Source: Bacteroidota bacterium (GTDB lineage: Bacteria > Bacteroidota > Bacteroidia > Chitinophagales > Chitinophagaceae). Taken from it: DNA of 7,090 nucleotides. Positions 1-5,516 of this stretch are shown one piece after another (within the stretch, counting starts at the first letter, position 1; each line of letters begins with the position of its first letter). The stretch lies in the NCBI GenBank assembly GCA_023386395.1, contig JAEWJV010000633.1, forward strand, positions 1-7,090, in the 5' to 3' direction. Made by a program: the position numbers and the translations under genes. The notes under the pieces were generated by a model. That model worked only from the letters and a program-made list of their open reading frames with translations, made no database searches and was not told the DNA's origin.

Positions 1-183
1 ATGTATGGCAGAAAGTATGGTATCGCTGTAAGCGCTAAAGCTATCATCATTGTTTAAATTGTATTTCCTGGCGCCTTCATCAATAAAATAAGCGTATTGT
101 CTATAAAGTATTTGTTCATACCTGGTGCGTTTTGCGTACTCACCTTTAAGGCCTGCCAATATTTGTATATCTTGTTCCAACAA
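1..183 (-). CDS. Probable sigma-70 family (ECF-like) RNA polymerase sigma factor, 5' part only
   Basis: The minus strand is open for 61 codons to the window edge, so the C-terminal part is missing. The peptide begins LLEQDIQILAGLKG, continues with YEQILYRQYAYFIDEG and ends with DDSFSAYSDTILSAIH. This resembles the N-terminus and region 2 of short Bacteroidota sigma-70 factors, where a GLK segment precedes an aromatic 'LYxxYxYFI' helix and a 'D.FSAYSD' helix; region 2 binds core polymerase and the -10 element. There is no methionine in the visible part. The only usual starts after the in-frame TAA (196-198) are two adjacent TTG codons, at 181-183 and 178-180. No ribosome binding site or clear -7 box is visible upstream. 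The family call rests on motif memory from a fragment. A pseudogene, or a frameshift near the start, cannot be excluded. Confidence 0.55.
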   Translation of the reverse strand, partial: MLEQDIQILAGLKGEYAKRTRYEQILYRQYAYFIDEGARKYNLNNDDSFSAYSDTILSAIH

Positions 184-304
184 ACAGAAGTTTAATTATG
201 GTGTTATTAATAGTTATTTATATAAAGCTCAGCATTTAAGCGGTTAACTGCTGCTATAAGAAGCTCAATAACGCTCCCTGCAAACAATCAGAAACTCATT
301 TAAA

Positions 305-342
305 CTGCCGAAATTTATAACCATTTCCGGTCTTTCCGGCAG
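305..342. repeat. Imperfect inverted repeat in the 184-464 spacer
   Basis: CTGCCGAAA at 305-313 pairs with TTTCCGGCAG at 333-342, giving six G/C-rich pairs, a one-base bulge and three A-T pairs around a loop of about 20 bases. The sequence TTTCCGG also occurs twice in direct orientation (324-330 and 333-339). It lies downstream of the lipoprotein gene and upstream of the sigma factor gene, both on the minus strand. On that strand only a short TTT follows the stem, so it would be a poor intrinsic terminator; an operator or chance are equally possible. The rest of the 184-464 gap shows no gene. Confidence 0.35.
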
Positions 343-464
343 ATTTCCATTAATTCTAAAATGTTGAAATGCAAGTTAATAACTGCTACTCAAAATTTTC
401 TCATTTATTTGGTTTGTTTGCTGCATTGTCAGCAGGCTTCGGTTCATAAACTTTTTGAACTTAT

Positions 465-947
465 TTACAGGTAATATTTCTCATCAAGGTAAAACAGTCC
501 GTCTGGTTTTTTCCAATACCAGAACTTGTTTTTCAAAATATAATAGCTGCCTTTTAAAGAGCTGCGCACATATTGCTTCGGAACATACAGCACCCGCGGC
601 GGAATGGTTTTATAACGCGCCTGCATATTAGCCCGTTGCTGTGTTGTAAAACCTTTTGATAGTTGCAGATTATTATAATTGATTCCGCTGTCCTGCGGCA
701 AATTCTGTTGTGGTGTAATAAGCCTCCCGTATCCATCTGCCACAACCATTACTCTTGCCGCCGCCTCGTTAACCGTTTTTTCGGAATCTGCGTTTTTTGC
801 AGAATCAATTAAAACAGGCTTATTATTATTTTTTGTGGTAGAAGTATCGAAAGTGGTTGCCGGCGTTTTTTGCGGTACCCGTTTTCTGGAACAACTTATG
901 AGTGCGAAAAGAAAAATGCTGCAAAGAATGATAGGAAGTTTTTTCAT
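465..947 (-). CDS. Small lipoprotein of unknown function
   Basis: This encodes 160 residues. The N-terminus is a lipoprotein signal: MKK, a hydrophobic stretch (residues 4-18) and the lipobox L16-I17-S18-C19, so Cys19 should be lipidated after signal peptidase II cleavage. Residues 20-60 are a low-complexity, Lys/Thr/Asn-rich linker. Residues about 60-160 look folded, with AARVMVVADGYGRL, then IPPRVLYVPKQY, and end in an aromatic stretch, FWYWKKPDGLFYLDEKYYL. I do not recognise a named domain. After Cys19 comes SRKRV, which is basic and unlike the acidic surface-export signals described for some Bacteroidota lipoproteins, so a periplasm-facing location is the simpler guess. The ATG at 945-947 directly precedes the MKK signal peptide, which supports this start. 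No close partner gene is visible; the upstream side is the long AT-rich spacer. Confidence 0.8.
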   Translation of the reverse strand: MKKLPIILCSIFLFALISCSRKRVPQKTPATTFDTSTTKNNNKPVLIDSAKNADSEKTVNEAAARVMVVADGYGRLITPQQNLPQDSGINYNNLQLSKGFTTQQRANMQARYKTIPPRVLYVPKQYVRSSLKGSYYILKNKFWYWKKPDGLFYLDEKYYL

Positions 948-961
948 GTTCAGTTTTTAGA

Positions 962-969
962 CAAAATAT
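962..969 (-). promoter_or_regulatory. Possible weak -7 element for the 465-947 lipoprotein gene
   Basis: Read on the minus strand this is ATATTTTG, which matches TAnnTTTG only in the TTTG half, and no TTG lies at a suitable -33 distance. It is 14 bases from the ATG, which would give a very short leader. It is listed only because it is the best candidate upstream of this gene. Confidence 0.2.
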
Positions 970-1049
970 TATGCCAGATAAAACTAATATGTACTGCTAA
1001 AAAGTTTTTGTGAAAAAATATACCAGGCCTGGAGCCCTCGGCTGAAGTC

Positions 1050-1093
1050 AAAATTTCTGAGACCCATCAATCCTTCACATCTAAAATTTCGCA
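1050..1093. repeat. Short direct repeat AAAATTTC-NN-AGA, two copies
   Basis: Copies begin at 1050 (AAAATTTCTGAGA) and 1083 (AAAATTTCGCAGA), 33 bases apart, with 11 of 13 positions identical. The intervening sequence is not repeated. It could be a pair of protein-binding sites or chance in AT-rich DNA; no gene is close enough to assign a role. Confidence 0.3.
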
Positions 1094-1663
1094 GAACCGG
1101 TTTTTTTTAAGAATCGTTAAACGGATTTAGGGCTTGATTCTTTTTCTACATAAGCCAAAAACTTACTTAACCTAACCTGTTTAAACTGAAAATTTTTTCT
1201 CAGAAGAGAGGGTTTAGGGAGTCCGAAAATAAAATCTCATTTCACATTTAATTCTAACTGCAGTCATTTTTTCATCAATAATTTCAAAATTTTCCAGCTA
1301 TATATTTTAGTTATTACTTTTTAGATGATAATATCTATAGGCTATTTATATTAGTTATTGTTAATACTTTAAATTTAATTGTAAATTAGTATATTATATA
1401 ATTTAAGTAATAATTTTAATTAGATAAAATAAGACAAAACTTAACTTAATGTCGCTTTTTGACCGGTATAAATATAGTAGCAATTTATAAAATAGTAATT
1501 TAGTATTAATAAATTGATAATCAATATTTTATTATATTATGTCGTATTTAAATTAGCAGATAAATTTCATTTTATTACTATTTGATATGCTTCAAGCTAT
1601 GATTTTGCATTTAAGCCGTTGAATTTTTAAAAACCACTCTTCTCCCCGCTAAGAATAGATGCT

Positions 1664-1671
1664 TAAATTTG
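1664..1671 (+). promoter_or_regulatory. -7 promoter element (TAAATTTG) for the ALDH7 gene
   Basis: This is a perfect match to the Bacteroidota -7 consensus TAnnTTTG, followed by C. Transcription would begin near 1677-1680, giving a leader of about 60 bases before the ATG at 1740. I see no TTG at the usual -33 distance, so the match is partial. The position argues against the longer ORF start at 1659, which would lie upstream of transcription. Confidence 0.5.
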
Positions 1672-1739
1672 CAGCCTTAAATTGCTTTCTGCGGCCATTG
1701 ATAAAGTGGCTCAACAGCTCATCTTTAAAAATTATTCAC

Positions 1740-3260
1740 ATGGATTTTTTACAGCAGCTCGGCATCGCAACTGAAAATGCGGGTACTTTAACGGGATCAA
1801 AAACTTTTGCAGGTTCAGGCCGGAAAATAGATTCTATATCTCCGGTTGACGGAAAACCGGTTGGCAGCGTTTGGGAAACTTCGCCGGAAGATTACAGCAA
1901 GGTTTTAGAAACCGCCCAACAAGCTTTTTTGGAATGGAGGAAAATTCCCGCGCCAAAACGTGGCGAAATTGTGCGGCAGTTTGGCGAAGCCTTGCGAAAA
2001 AACAAAGCGCCGCTTGGCAAGCTGGTGAGCTACGAAATGGGTAAAAGCCTGCAGGAAGGTTTGGGTGAAGTGCAGGAAATGATCGACATCTGCGATTTTG
2101 CTGTTGGCCTCAGCCGCCAGTTGTATGGCTTAACCATGCATAGCGAAAGGCCCGGCCACCGTATGTACGAACAATGGCATCCACTTGGCATTGTCGGAAT
2201 TATTTCAGCCTTTAATTTTCCGGTTGCCGTATGGAGCTGGAACGCGGCTATTGCCTGGGTGTGTGGGAATGTTTGTATCTGGAAACCATCACCCAAAACG
2301 CCGTTGTGCGCTGTTGCCTGCCAGCAAATAATCGCTGAAGTGCTTAAAAACAATGATATGCCGGAAGGTATAAGTTGCCTGATAAACGGTGATGCCATAA
2401 GTAAAACCATGTGCGAAGACGAGCGCGTTGCATTGGTTTCTTTTACCGGCTCCACAAAAGTCGGGAAGATTGTGGGCGCTGCTGTGGCATCGAGATTAGG
2501 CAAATCCATCCTGGAACTGGGCGGTAACAATGCCATCATTGTTACAGAAGATGCTGACTTGAAAATGGTGCTTACAGGCGCTGTTTTTGGCGCCGTGGGA
2601 ACGGCTGGCCAGCGCTGTACAACTACCCGTCGTTTAATTATTCATGAAAGTATTTATGATAAGGTAATTGAAAACCTGAAAGCTGCGTATAACCAGTTGA
2701 AGATCGGCGATCCGTTGAAAACTGAAAATCATGTTGGGCCTTTGATTGATAAGGCAGCCGTTAATAATTATTTAAAAGCTATTGAAAAAGCAAAAACACA
2801 ACCCGCCAAAATTATCGTGGAAGGCGGGGTAATGGAGGGTGAAGGATTTGAAAGCGGTTGTTATGTGAAACCCTGTATTATTGAAGCGGATAATGATCTG
2901 GATATTGTTCAGACAGAAACTTTTGCACCTATAGTATATGTAATGAAATATTCCACCATTGAAGAAGCGGTAGCAAAACAAAACGGCGTACCGCAGGGTT
3001 TGTCGTCTTCCATCTTTACCAATAATATGCGGCAGATGGAATATTTTCTGTCCGCTGAAGGAAGTGATTGCGGTATCGCTAATGTAAATATTGGTACCAG
3101 TGGCGCTGAAATTGGCGGCGCTTTTGGCGGTGAAAAAGAAACAGGCGGCGGGCGTGAAAGCGGCAGCGACGCCTGGAAAGCTTATATGCGACGGCAAACA
3201 AATACCATAAATTATAGCACACAACTTCCTTTGGCCCAGGGAATTAAGTTTACTGTTTAA
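1740..3260 (+). CDS. amaB: ALDH7-family aldehyde dehydrogenase (alpha-aminoadipic semialdehyde / piperideine-6-carboxylate dehydrogenase type)
   Basis: This encodes 506 residues, the usual length for ALDH7. The family oxidises alpha-aminoadipate semialdehyde (in equilibrium with piperideine-6-carboxylate) to alpha-aminoadipate with NAD+ in lysine degradation. Visible motifs are [11 protein letters not shown] (158-168), FTGST (235-239), [10 protein letters not shown] with the general-base Glu259, GTAGQRC with the catalytic Cys293, ETFAP (393-397), and the highly characteristic [12 protein letters not shown]...GGGRES stretch (455-474). GGNNAI, GQRCTT and LPLAQGIKF near the C-terminus are hallmarks of antiquitin rather than betaine or succinate-semialdehyde dehydrogenases. 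Arg292, just before the cysteine, corresponds to the substrate carboxylate-binding arginine of antiquitin. I chose ATG 1740 (MDFLQQLGI) over the in-frame ATG at 1659 because the extra 27 residues look unlike the family and a -7 box lies inside them. No lysine aminotransferase or saccharopine dehydrogenase is visible nearby, so the physiological substrate is inferred from family only. The symbol is family-level. Confidence 0.92.
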   Translation: MDFLQQLGIATENAGTLTGSKTFAGSGRKIDSISPVDGKPVGSVWETSPEDYSKVLETAQQAFLEWRKIPAPKRGEIVRQFGEALRKNKAPLGKLVSYEMGKSLQEGLGEVQEMIDICDFAVGLSRQLYGLTMHSERPGHRMYEQWHPLGIVGIISAFNFPVAVWSWNAAIAWVCGNVCIWKPSPKTPLCAVACQQIIAEVLKNNDMPEGISCLINGDAISKTMCEDERVALVSFTGSTKVGKIVGAAVASRLGKSILELGGNNAIIVTEDADLKMVLTGAVFGAVGTAGQRCTTTRRLIIHESIYDKVIENLKAAYNQLKIGDPLKTENHVGPLIDKAAVNNYLKAIEKAKTQPAKIIVEGGVMEGEGFESGCYVKPCIIEADNDLDIVQTETFAPIVYVMKYSTIEEAVAKQNGVPQGLSSSIFTNNMRQMEYFLSAEGSDCGIANVNIGTSGAEIGGAFGGEKETGGGRESGSDAWKAYMRRQTNTINYSTQLPLAQGIKFTV

Positions 3261-3324
3261 AAACATATAGATTTATTTCGGCATTTGTGGCATCTTGTTT
3301 GAATTAAGCGTACTAAAAATTTTT

Positions 3325-3942
3325 ATGAAGTACGCAAGGTTCAAAAGTTTGGGATATGTTGCTTTGGCTTCTTTAATTGTAGCAGCATGTAATACCAATT
3401 CATCAACTGATAAAATTGCTGACACGGCATCCATGCCGGCTTATACAACGCCGGATCCATCAACTTCAGCAACAAATAATTTAGAAGATACTGCTACGAT
3501 GCAAAATAATACCACCCCGGCCGGTGAAAAACCAAAAGCCGCTATCACTGCAAAAAAACGCAAAGTGATTATTGAGGCTGAACCGGCAGCAAAATCCAAA
3601 AAAGCAGAAGCAGATAAAAAAGGTATTTACACTTATACGGATGTGGCGCCGGTTTTCCCGGGTGGCCAGCCTGCTATAGAAAATTATATAAATAATCATA
3701 TCGAATATCCGCAAACCGCTTTGGATGATAATGTTGAAGGACGTTCAGGCGTAGGTTTTGTGGTGGATGAGAATGGTAAGGTAACAGATGTGCATACGGT
3801 TGGTGCGAAGATAGGTTCCGGACTGGATGAAGAAGCGGAAAGGGTGGTGGCTTCCATGCCTAAATGGACACCTGGAACCGTGAAAGGAAAACCGGTAAAA
3901 ACGAGAATGACCTTGCCAATTGTTTTCCAGATTGAAGAATAA
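3325..3942 (+). CDS. Lipoprotein with C-terminal TonB domain
   Basis: This encodes 205 residues from ATG 3325; an in-frame TTG at 3295 would add ten residues before the signal peptide and is less likely. Residues 1-22 form a lipoprotein signal (basic MKYARFK, a hydrophobic core, lipobox V19-A20-A21-C22). Residues 23-100 are a Thr/Ser/Asn- then Lys/Ala-rich linker with KKRK and AKSKKAEADKK. Residues about 105-205 match the TonB C-terminal fold common in Bacteroidota: PVFPGG (109-114), EYP (127-129), GRSGVGFVVDENGKV (140-154), SMPKWTPG (177-184), KGKPVKTRMTLPI (187-199). Classical TonB is held in the inner membrane by a transmembrane helix that meets ExbB/ExbD; a lipid anchor replaces it here, so energy transduction is doubtful and a structural or partner-binding role is possible. 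It lies 64 bases after the ALDH gene without a clear promoter and ends before a strong terminator, so cotranscription is plausible. Confidence 0.85.
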   Translation: MKYARFKSLGYVALASLIVAACNTNSSTDKIADTASMPAYTTPDPSTSATNNLEDTATMQNNTTPAGEKPKAAITAKKRKVIIEAEPAAKSKKAEADKKGIYTYTDVAPVFPGGQPAIENYINNHIEYPQTALDDNVEGRSGVGFVVDENGKVTDVHTVGAKIGSGLDEEAERVVASMPKWTPGTVKGKPVKTRMTLPIVFQIEE

Positions 3943-3962
3943 TTTTATTTCGGTAAGCAAAT

Positions 3963-3990
3963 AAAACCTCTGCACCTGCGGAGGTTTTTT
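3963..3990 (+). terminator. Strong intrinsic terminator after the TonB-domain lipoprotein gene
   Basis: The stem pairs AAAACCTCTGC (3963-3973) with GCGGAGGTTTT (3978-3988): eleven pairs, one of them T-G, around the tetraloop ACCT, running into six T's (3985-3990). The A run on the 5' side makes it potentially bidirectional. It lies 20 bases past the stop codon at 3940-3942 and separates the ALDH/TonB unit from thyA. Confidence 0.9.
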
Positions 3991-4003
3991 AATGCACACC
4001 TTC

Positions 4004-4038
4004 TTCACAGCTCACGGTTCACAGTTCACAGCTCATAG
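4004..4038. repeat. Five tandem heptamers (consensus YTCACRG) upstream of thyA
   Basis: The units are TTCACAG, CTCACGG, TTCACAG, TTCACAG and CTCATAG, in exact 7-base register over 35 bases. As a larger pattern, TTCACAGCTCA recurs 21 bases apart (4004-4014 and 4025-4035). The array starts 14 bases after the terminator T-run and ends 20 bases before the thyA ATG, so it covers the likely promoter region. Heptameric short tandem repeats are known as dispersed intergenic elements in some bacteria (for example cyanobacterial STRR sequences); whether this belongs to such a genome-wide family cannot be seen from one window. Confidence 0.75.
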
Positions 4039-4046
4039 CTTTCTTT

Positions 4047-4054
4047 TACCTTGC
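4047..4054 (+). promoter_or_regulatory. Possible -7 element for thyA
   Basis: TACCTTGC here resembles TAnnTTTG with one T missing. It lies only four bases before the ATG at 4059, implying an almost leaderless transcript if used. At the -33 distance lies one of the TTCACAG heptamers (4025-4031) rather than a TTG. This is tentative. Confidence 0.3.
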
Positions 4055-4058
4055 GCTC

Positions 4059-4853
4059 ATGCAGCAATACCAGCAATTACTACAGTTTATTTTAGATAAC
4101 GGTACGCAGAAAACCGACCGTACCGGCACCGGCACTATCAGTTATTTTGGTTACCAGATGCGTTTTAAATTAAGCGAAGGCTTTCCCCTGATAACAACCA
4201 AAAAGATACACCTGAAAAGTATTATTTATGAACTGCTTTGGTTTTTGCGTGGTGAAACCAATATTAAATATTTGAAGGAACATGGCGTAAGCATTTGGGA
4301 TGAGTGGGCTGATGAAAACGGGGAACTTGGCCCTGTTTACGGAAAGCAGTGGCGAAGCTGGGCGGGCGCAAACGGTGAAACCATTGACCAGGTTTCGGAT
4401 GCTATCAACCAGGTAAAAAACAATCCCGACAGTCGCCGCATAATTATAAGTGCCTGGAATGTTGGCGATTTGCCTGGCATGGCTTTAATGCCTTGCCATA
4501 GTTTATTCCAGTTTTATGTGGCCGATGGAAAGTTGAGTTGCCAGCTATACCAGCGCAGCGCCGATGTATTTCTTGGTGTGCCATTCAATATTGCATCTTA
4601 TGCTCTGTTAACCATGATGATGGCGCAGGTTTGTAACCTGGAAACAGGCGATTTCATTCATACGTTTGGCGACGTGCATATTTATAATAATCATATTGAG
4701 CAGGTACAATTACAGCTTTCTCGAAAACCCTATCCTTTGCCAACAATGAAATTAAATCCTTTGGTAAAAAATATCTTCGATTTTAAGTATGAAGATTTCA
4801 CACTGGAGAATTACCAGTTTCATCCGGCTATAAAAGCGCCGGTGGCTGTATAA
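4059..4853 (+). CDS. thyA: Thymidylate synthase
   Basis: This encodes 264 residues, the same length as the E. coli enzyme. It methylates dUMP to dTMP using 5,10-methylenetetrahydrofolate and releases dihydrofolate, in the cytoplasm as a homodimer. The key residues fall at the same numbers as in E. coli: Arg21, Trp80, Tyr94, the Arg126-Arg127 pair that reaches the partner's phosphate site, nucleophile Cys146 in [11 protein letters not shown], Arg166-Ser167-Asp169 in [13 protein letters not shown], Asn177, and His207/Tyr209 in [12 protein letters not shown]. The C-terminus ends KAPVAV, as in the family, where the last residues close the active site. The ATG at 4059 gives exactly co-linear numbering, so the start is firm despite no ribosome binding site. 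folA follows after 64 bases and recycles the dihydrofolate product. No flavin-dependent ThyX is visible here. Confidence 0.98.
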   Translation: MQQYQQLLQFILDNGTQKTDRTGTGTISYFGYQMRFKLSEGFPLITTKKIHLKSIIYELLWFLRGETNIKYLKEHGVSIWDEWADENGELGPVYGKQWRSWAGANGETIDQVSDAINQVKNNPDSRRIIISAWNVGDLPGMALMPCHSLFQFYVADGKLSCQLYQRSADVFLGVPFNIASYALLTMMMAQVCNLETGDFIHTFGDVHIYNNHIEQVQLQLSRKPYPLPTMKLNPLVKNIFDFKYEDFTLENYQFHPAIKAPVAV

Positions 4854-4876
4854 TCATAAGGAAATAAAGGCAAATT

Positions 4877-4919
4877 CAAATTGAAGTAATTTGTAAATCC
4901 TCATTTATACATTACAAAT
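4877..4919 (+). promoter_or_regulatory. Overlapping alternative hairpins across the folA start
   Basis: Two inverted repeats share the same strand segment. CAAATT (4877-4882) can pair with AATTTG (4888-4893) around a five-base loop. Alternatively ATTTGTAA (4889-4896) pairs with TTACAAAT (4912-4919), which includes the first two bases of the folA ATG. The two are mutually exclusive because both use 4889-4893. All stems are A/T-rich and weak, so a regulatory role is only a possibility. Confidence 0.3.
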
Positions 4920-5415
4920 GATTAAAAGTTTAGTAGTAGCGGCATCAACAAACAATGCCATCGGCAAAGACAATCAACTGCTTTGGCATTTGCCGAACGA
5001 TCTTAAGTTTTTGAAAAATAAAACCTGGGCCATGCCGGTGTTAATGGGCAGAAAAAGTTTTGAATCACTTGGTAAAAAACCTTTGAAGGGCAGGGTGAAT
5101 ATTGTGCTAAGCACAAGCAAATATTTTAAAAATGATGGCATTGTGCACGTGAGCAATTTAAAGAACGCTTATTTTTTTGCGGCGGAAAATGATTACAAGG
5201 AAATAATGATTTTAGGCGGTGCACATGTGTATGAACAAACCATGAATGAGGCTGATAATATTTATATAACAAGGGTGCATCATGTTTTTGAAGATGCAGA
5301 TGCTTTTTTTCCTGTTATTGATGAAAGCAAATGGAAACTTGTGTTTAACGAAGATCATTATAAAGATGAAAAACATGCTTACGATTACAGCTTCCAGCAT
5401 TGGGTGAAAAGGTAA
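4918..5415 (+). CDS. folA: Dihydrofolate reductase
   Basis: This encodes 165 residues, typical for a chromosomal bacterial enzyme. It reduces dihydrofolate to tetrahydrofolate with NADPH in the cytoplasm. Motifs in order: LVVAASTNNAIGKDNQLLWHLPNDLKFLK (residues 5-33), with the Met20-loop region and catalytic acid Asp28 (Asp27 in E. coli); MGRKSFESLG with PLKGRVNIVLS, the NADPH phosphate-binding segment, where Ser replaces the usual Thr; and MILGGAHVYEQTM, the GGxxxY cofactor signature. The C-terminus, YDYSFQHWVKR, is normal. It follows thyA by 64 bases on the same strand, the classic partner arrangement, and no terminator is visible between them, so an operon is likely. Nothing marks it as a mobile trimethoprim-resistance variant. 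Confidence 0.97.
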   Translation: MIKSLVVAASTNNAIGKDNQLLWHLPNDLKFLKNKTWAMPVLMGRKSFESLGKKPLKGRVNIVLSTSKYFKNDGIVHVSNLKNAYFFAAENDYKEIMILGGAHVYEQTMNEADNIYITRVHHVFEDADAFFPVIDESKWKLVFNEDHYKDEKHAYDYSFQHWVKR

Positions 5416-5464
5416 GCCCATTCCTAACCAGAAGAAATAAAATCAGTAATTCATAAACAGCCTT

Positions 5465-5472
5465 TAAGTTTG
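5465..5472 (+). promoter_or_regulatory. -7 promoter element (TAAGTTTG) for the methyltransferase gene
   Basis: This is a perfect TAnnTTTG match in the 101-base gap after folA. No TTG lies at the usual -33 spacing. Predicted transcription start is about 5477-5480, leaving a leader of some 38 bases to the ATG at 5517. The box overlaps the alternative GTG at 5472, which argues against that codon as the start. Confidence 0.5.
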
Positions 5473-5479
5473 TGCAATC

Positions 5480-5508
5480 CTTAAGGGTTAAACATAACTC
5501 CCTTCAAG
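5480..5508 (+). promoter_or_regulatory. Leader hairpin at the predicted 5' end of the methyltransferase mRNA
   Basis: CTTAAGGG (5480-5487) pairs with CCCTTCAAG (5500-5508), eight pairs with a single bulged C. In an alternative inner fold GTTA (5487-5490) pairs with TAAC (5495-5498) around AACA. The stem begins almost at the predicted transcription start and ends eight bases before the ATG. No T run follows, so it is not an intrinsic terminator; mRNA stabilisation or a DNA-level operator are possible. Confidence 0.4.
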
Positions 5509-5516
5509 AGCCGGGC

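Larger units (their letters stand above)
948..1739. other. Long non-coding, partly extremely AT-rich spacer
   Basis: No convincing gene is present on either strand across these roughly 790 bases. The first third has normal composition and contains the 10-base palindrome CCAGGCCTGG (1023-1032) and two copies of AAAATTTC-NN-AGA 33 bases apart. From 1281 to 1560 I count 46 G/C in 280 bases (about 16%), falling to about 13% in 1321-1440. That core holds short AT inverted repeats such as ATTGATAATCAAT (1513-1525) and GATAATATC (1327-1335), and TTAGTTATT twice (1307-1315 and 1351-1359); such short repeats are expected in sequence this AT-rich. The last 80 bases (1659-1739) are open in the ALDH frame but are judged to be leader RNA. 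Confidence 0.7.

Noticed and set aside
419..434. Intrinsic terminator for the 465-947 gene
   Set aside because: The stem TGCTG/CAGCA has only five pairs and no T run follows on the minus strand.
679..960. Plus-strand ORF of 93 codons opposite the lipoprotein gene
   Set aside because: It overlaps the strongly supported lipoprotein; its hydrophobic stretch is the complement of the linker region, and no family is recognisable.
1600..1607. Alternative -7 box TGATTTTG for the ALDH gene with TTTG at 1581-1584
   Set aside because: It misses the conserved A and the spacing of 15 bases is shorter than usual; the perfect box at 1664 is better.
1281..1740. Replication origin formed by the AT-rich block and a DnaA-box match at 1732-1740
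   Set aside because: Only one perfect DnaA box is seen, no cluster exists, and no origin-associated genes (dnaA, dnaN, gidA) flank it.
2030..3266. Two long antisense ORFs (2030-2539 and 2772-3266, minus strand) opposite the ALDH gene
   Set aside because: They lie wholly or almost wholly opposite a clearly coding gene, show no domain pattern or signal peptide, and are explained as frame shadows.
4004..4038. CRISPR array
   Set aside because: The units are 7 bases with no spacers between them, and no cas gene is present.
4918..5415. Acquired trimethoprim-resistance dfr gene
   Set aside because: It sits directly behind thyA in the chromosomal arrangement, with no integron site, insertion sequence or composition change around it.
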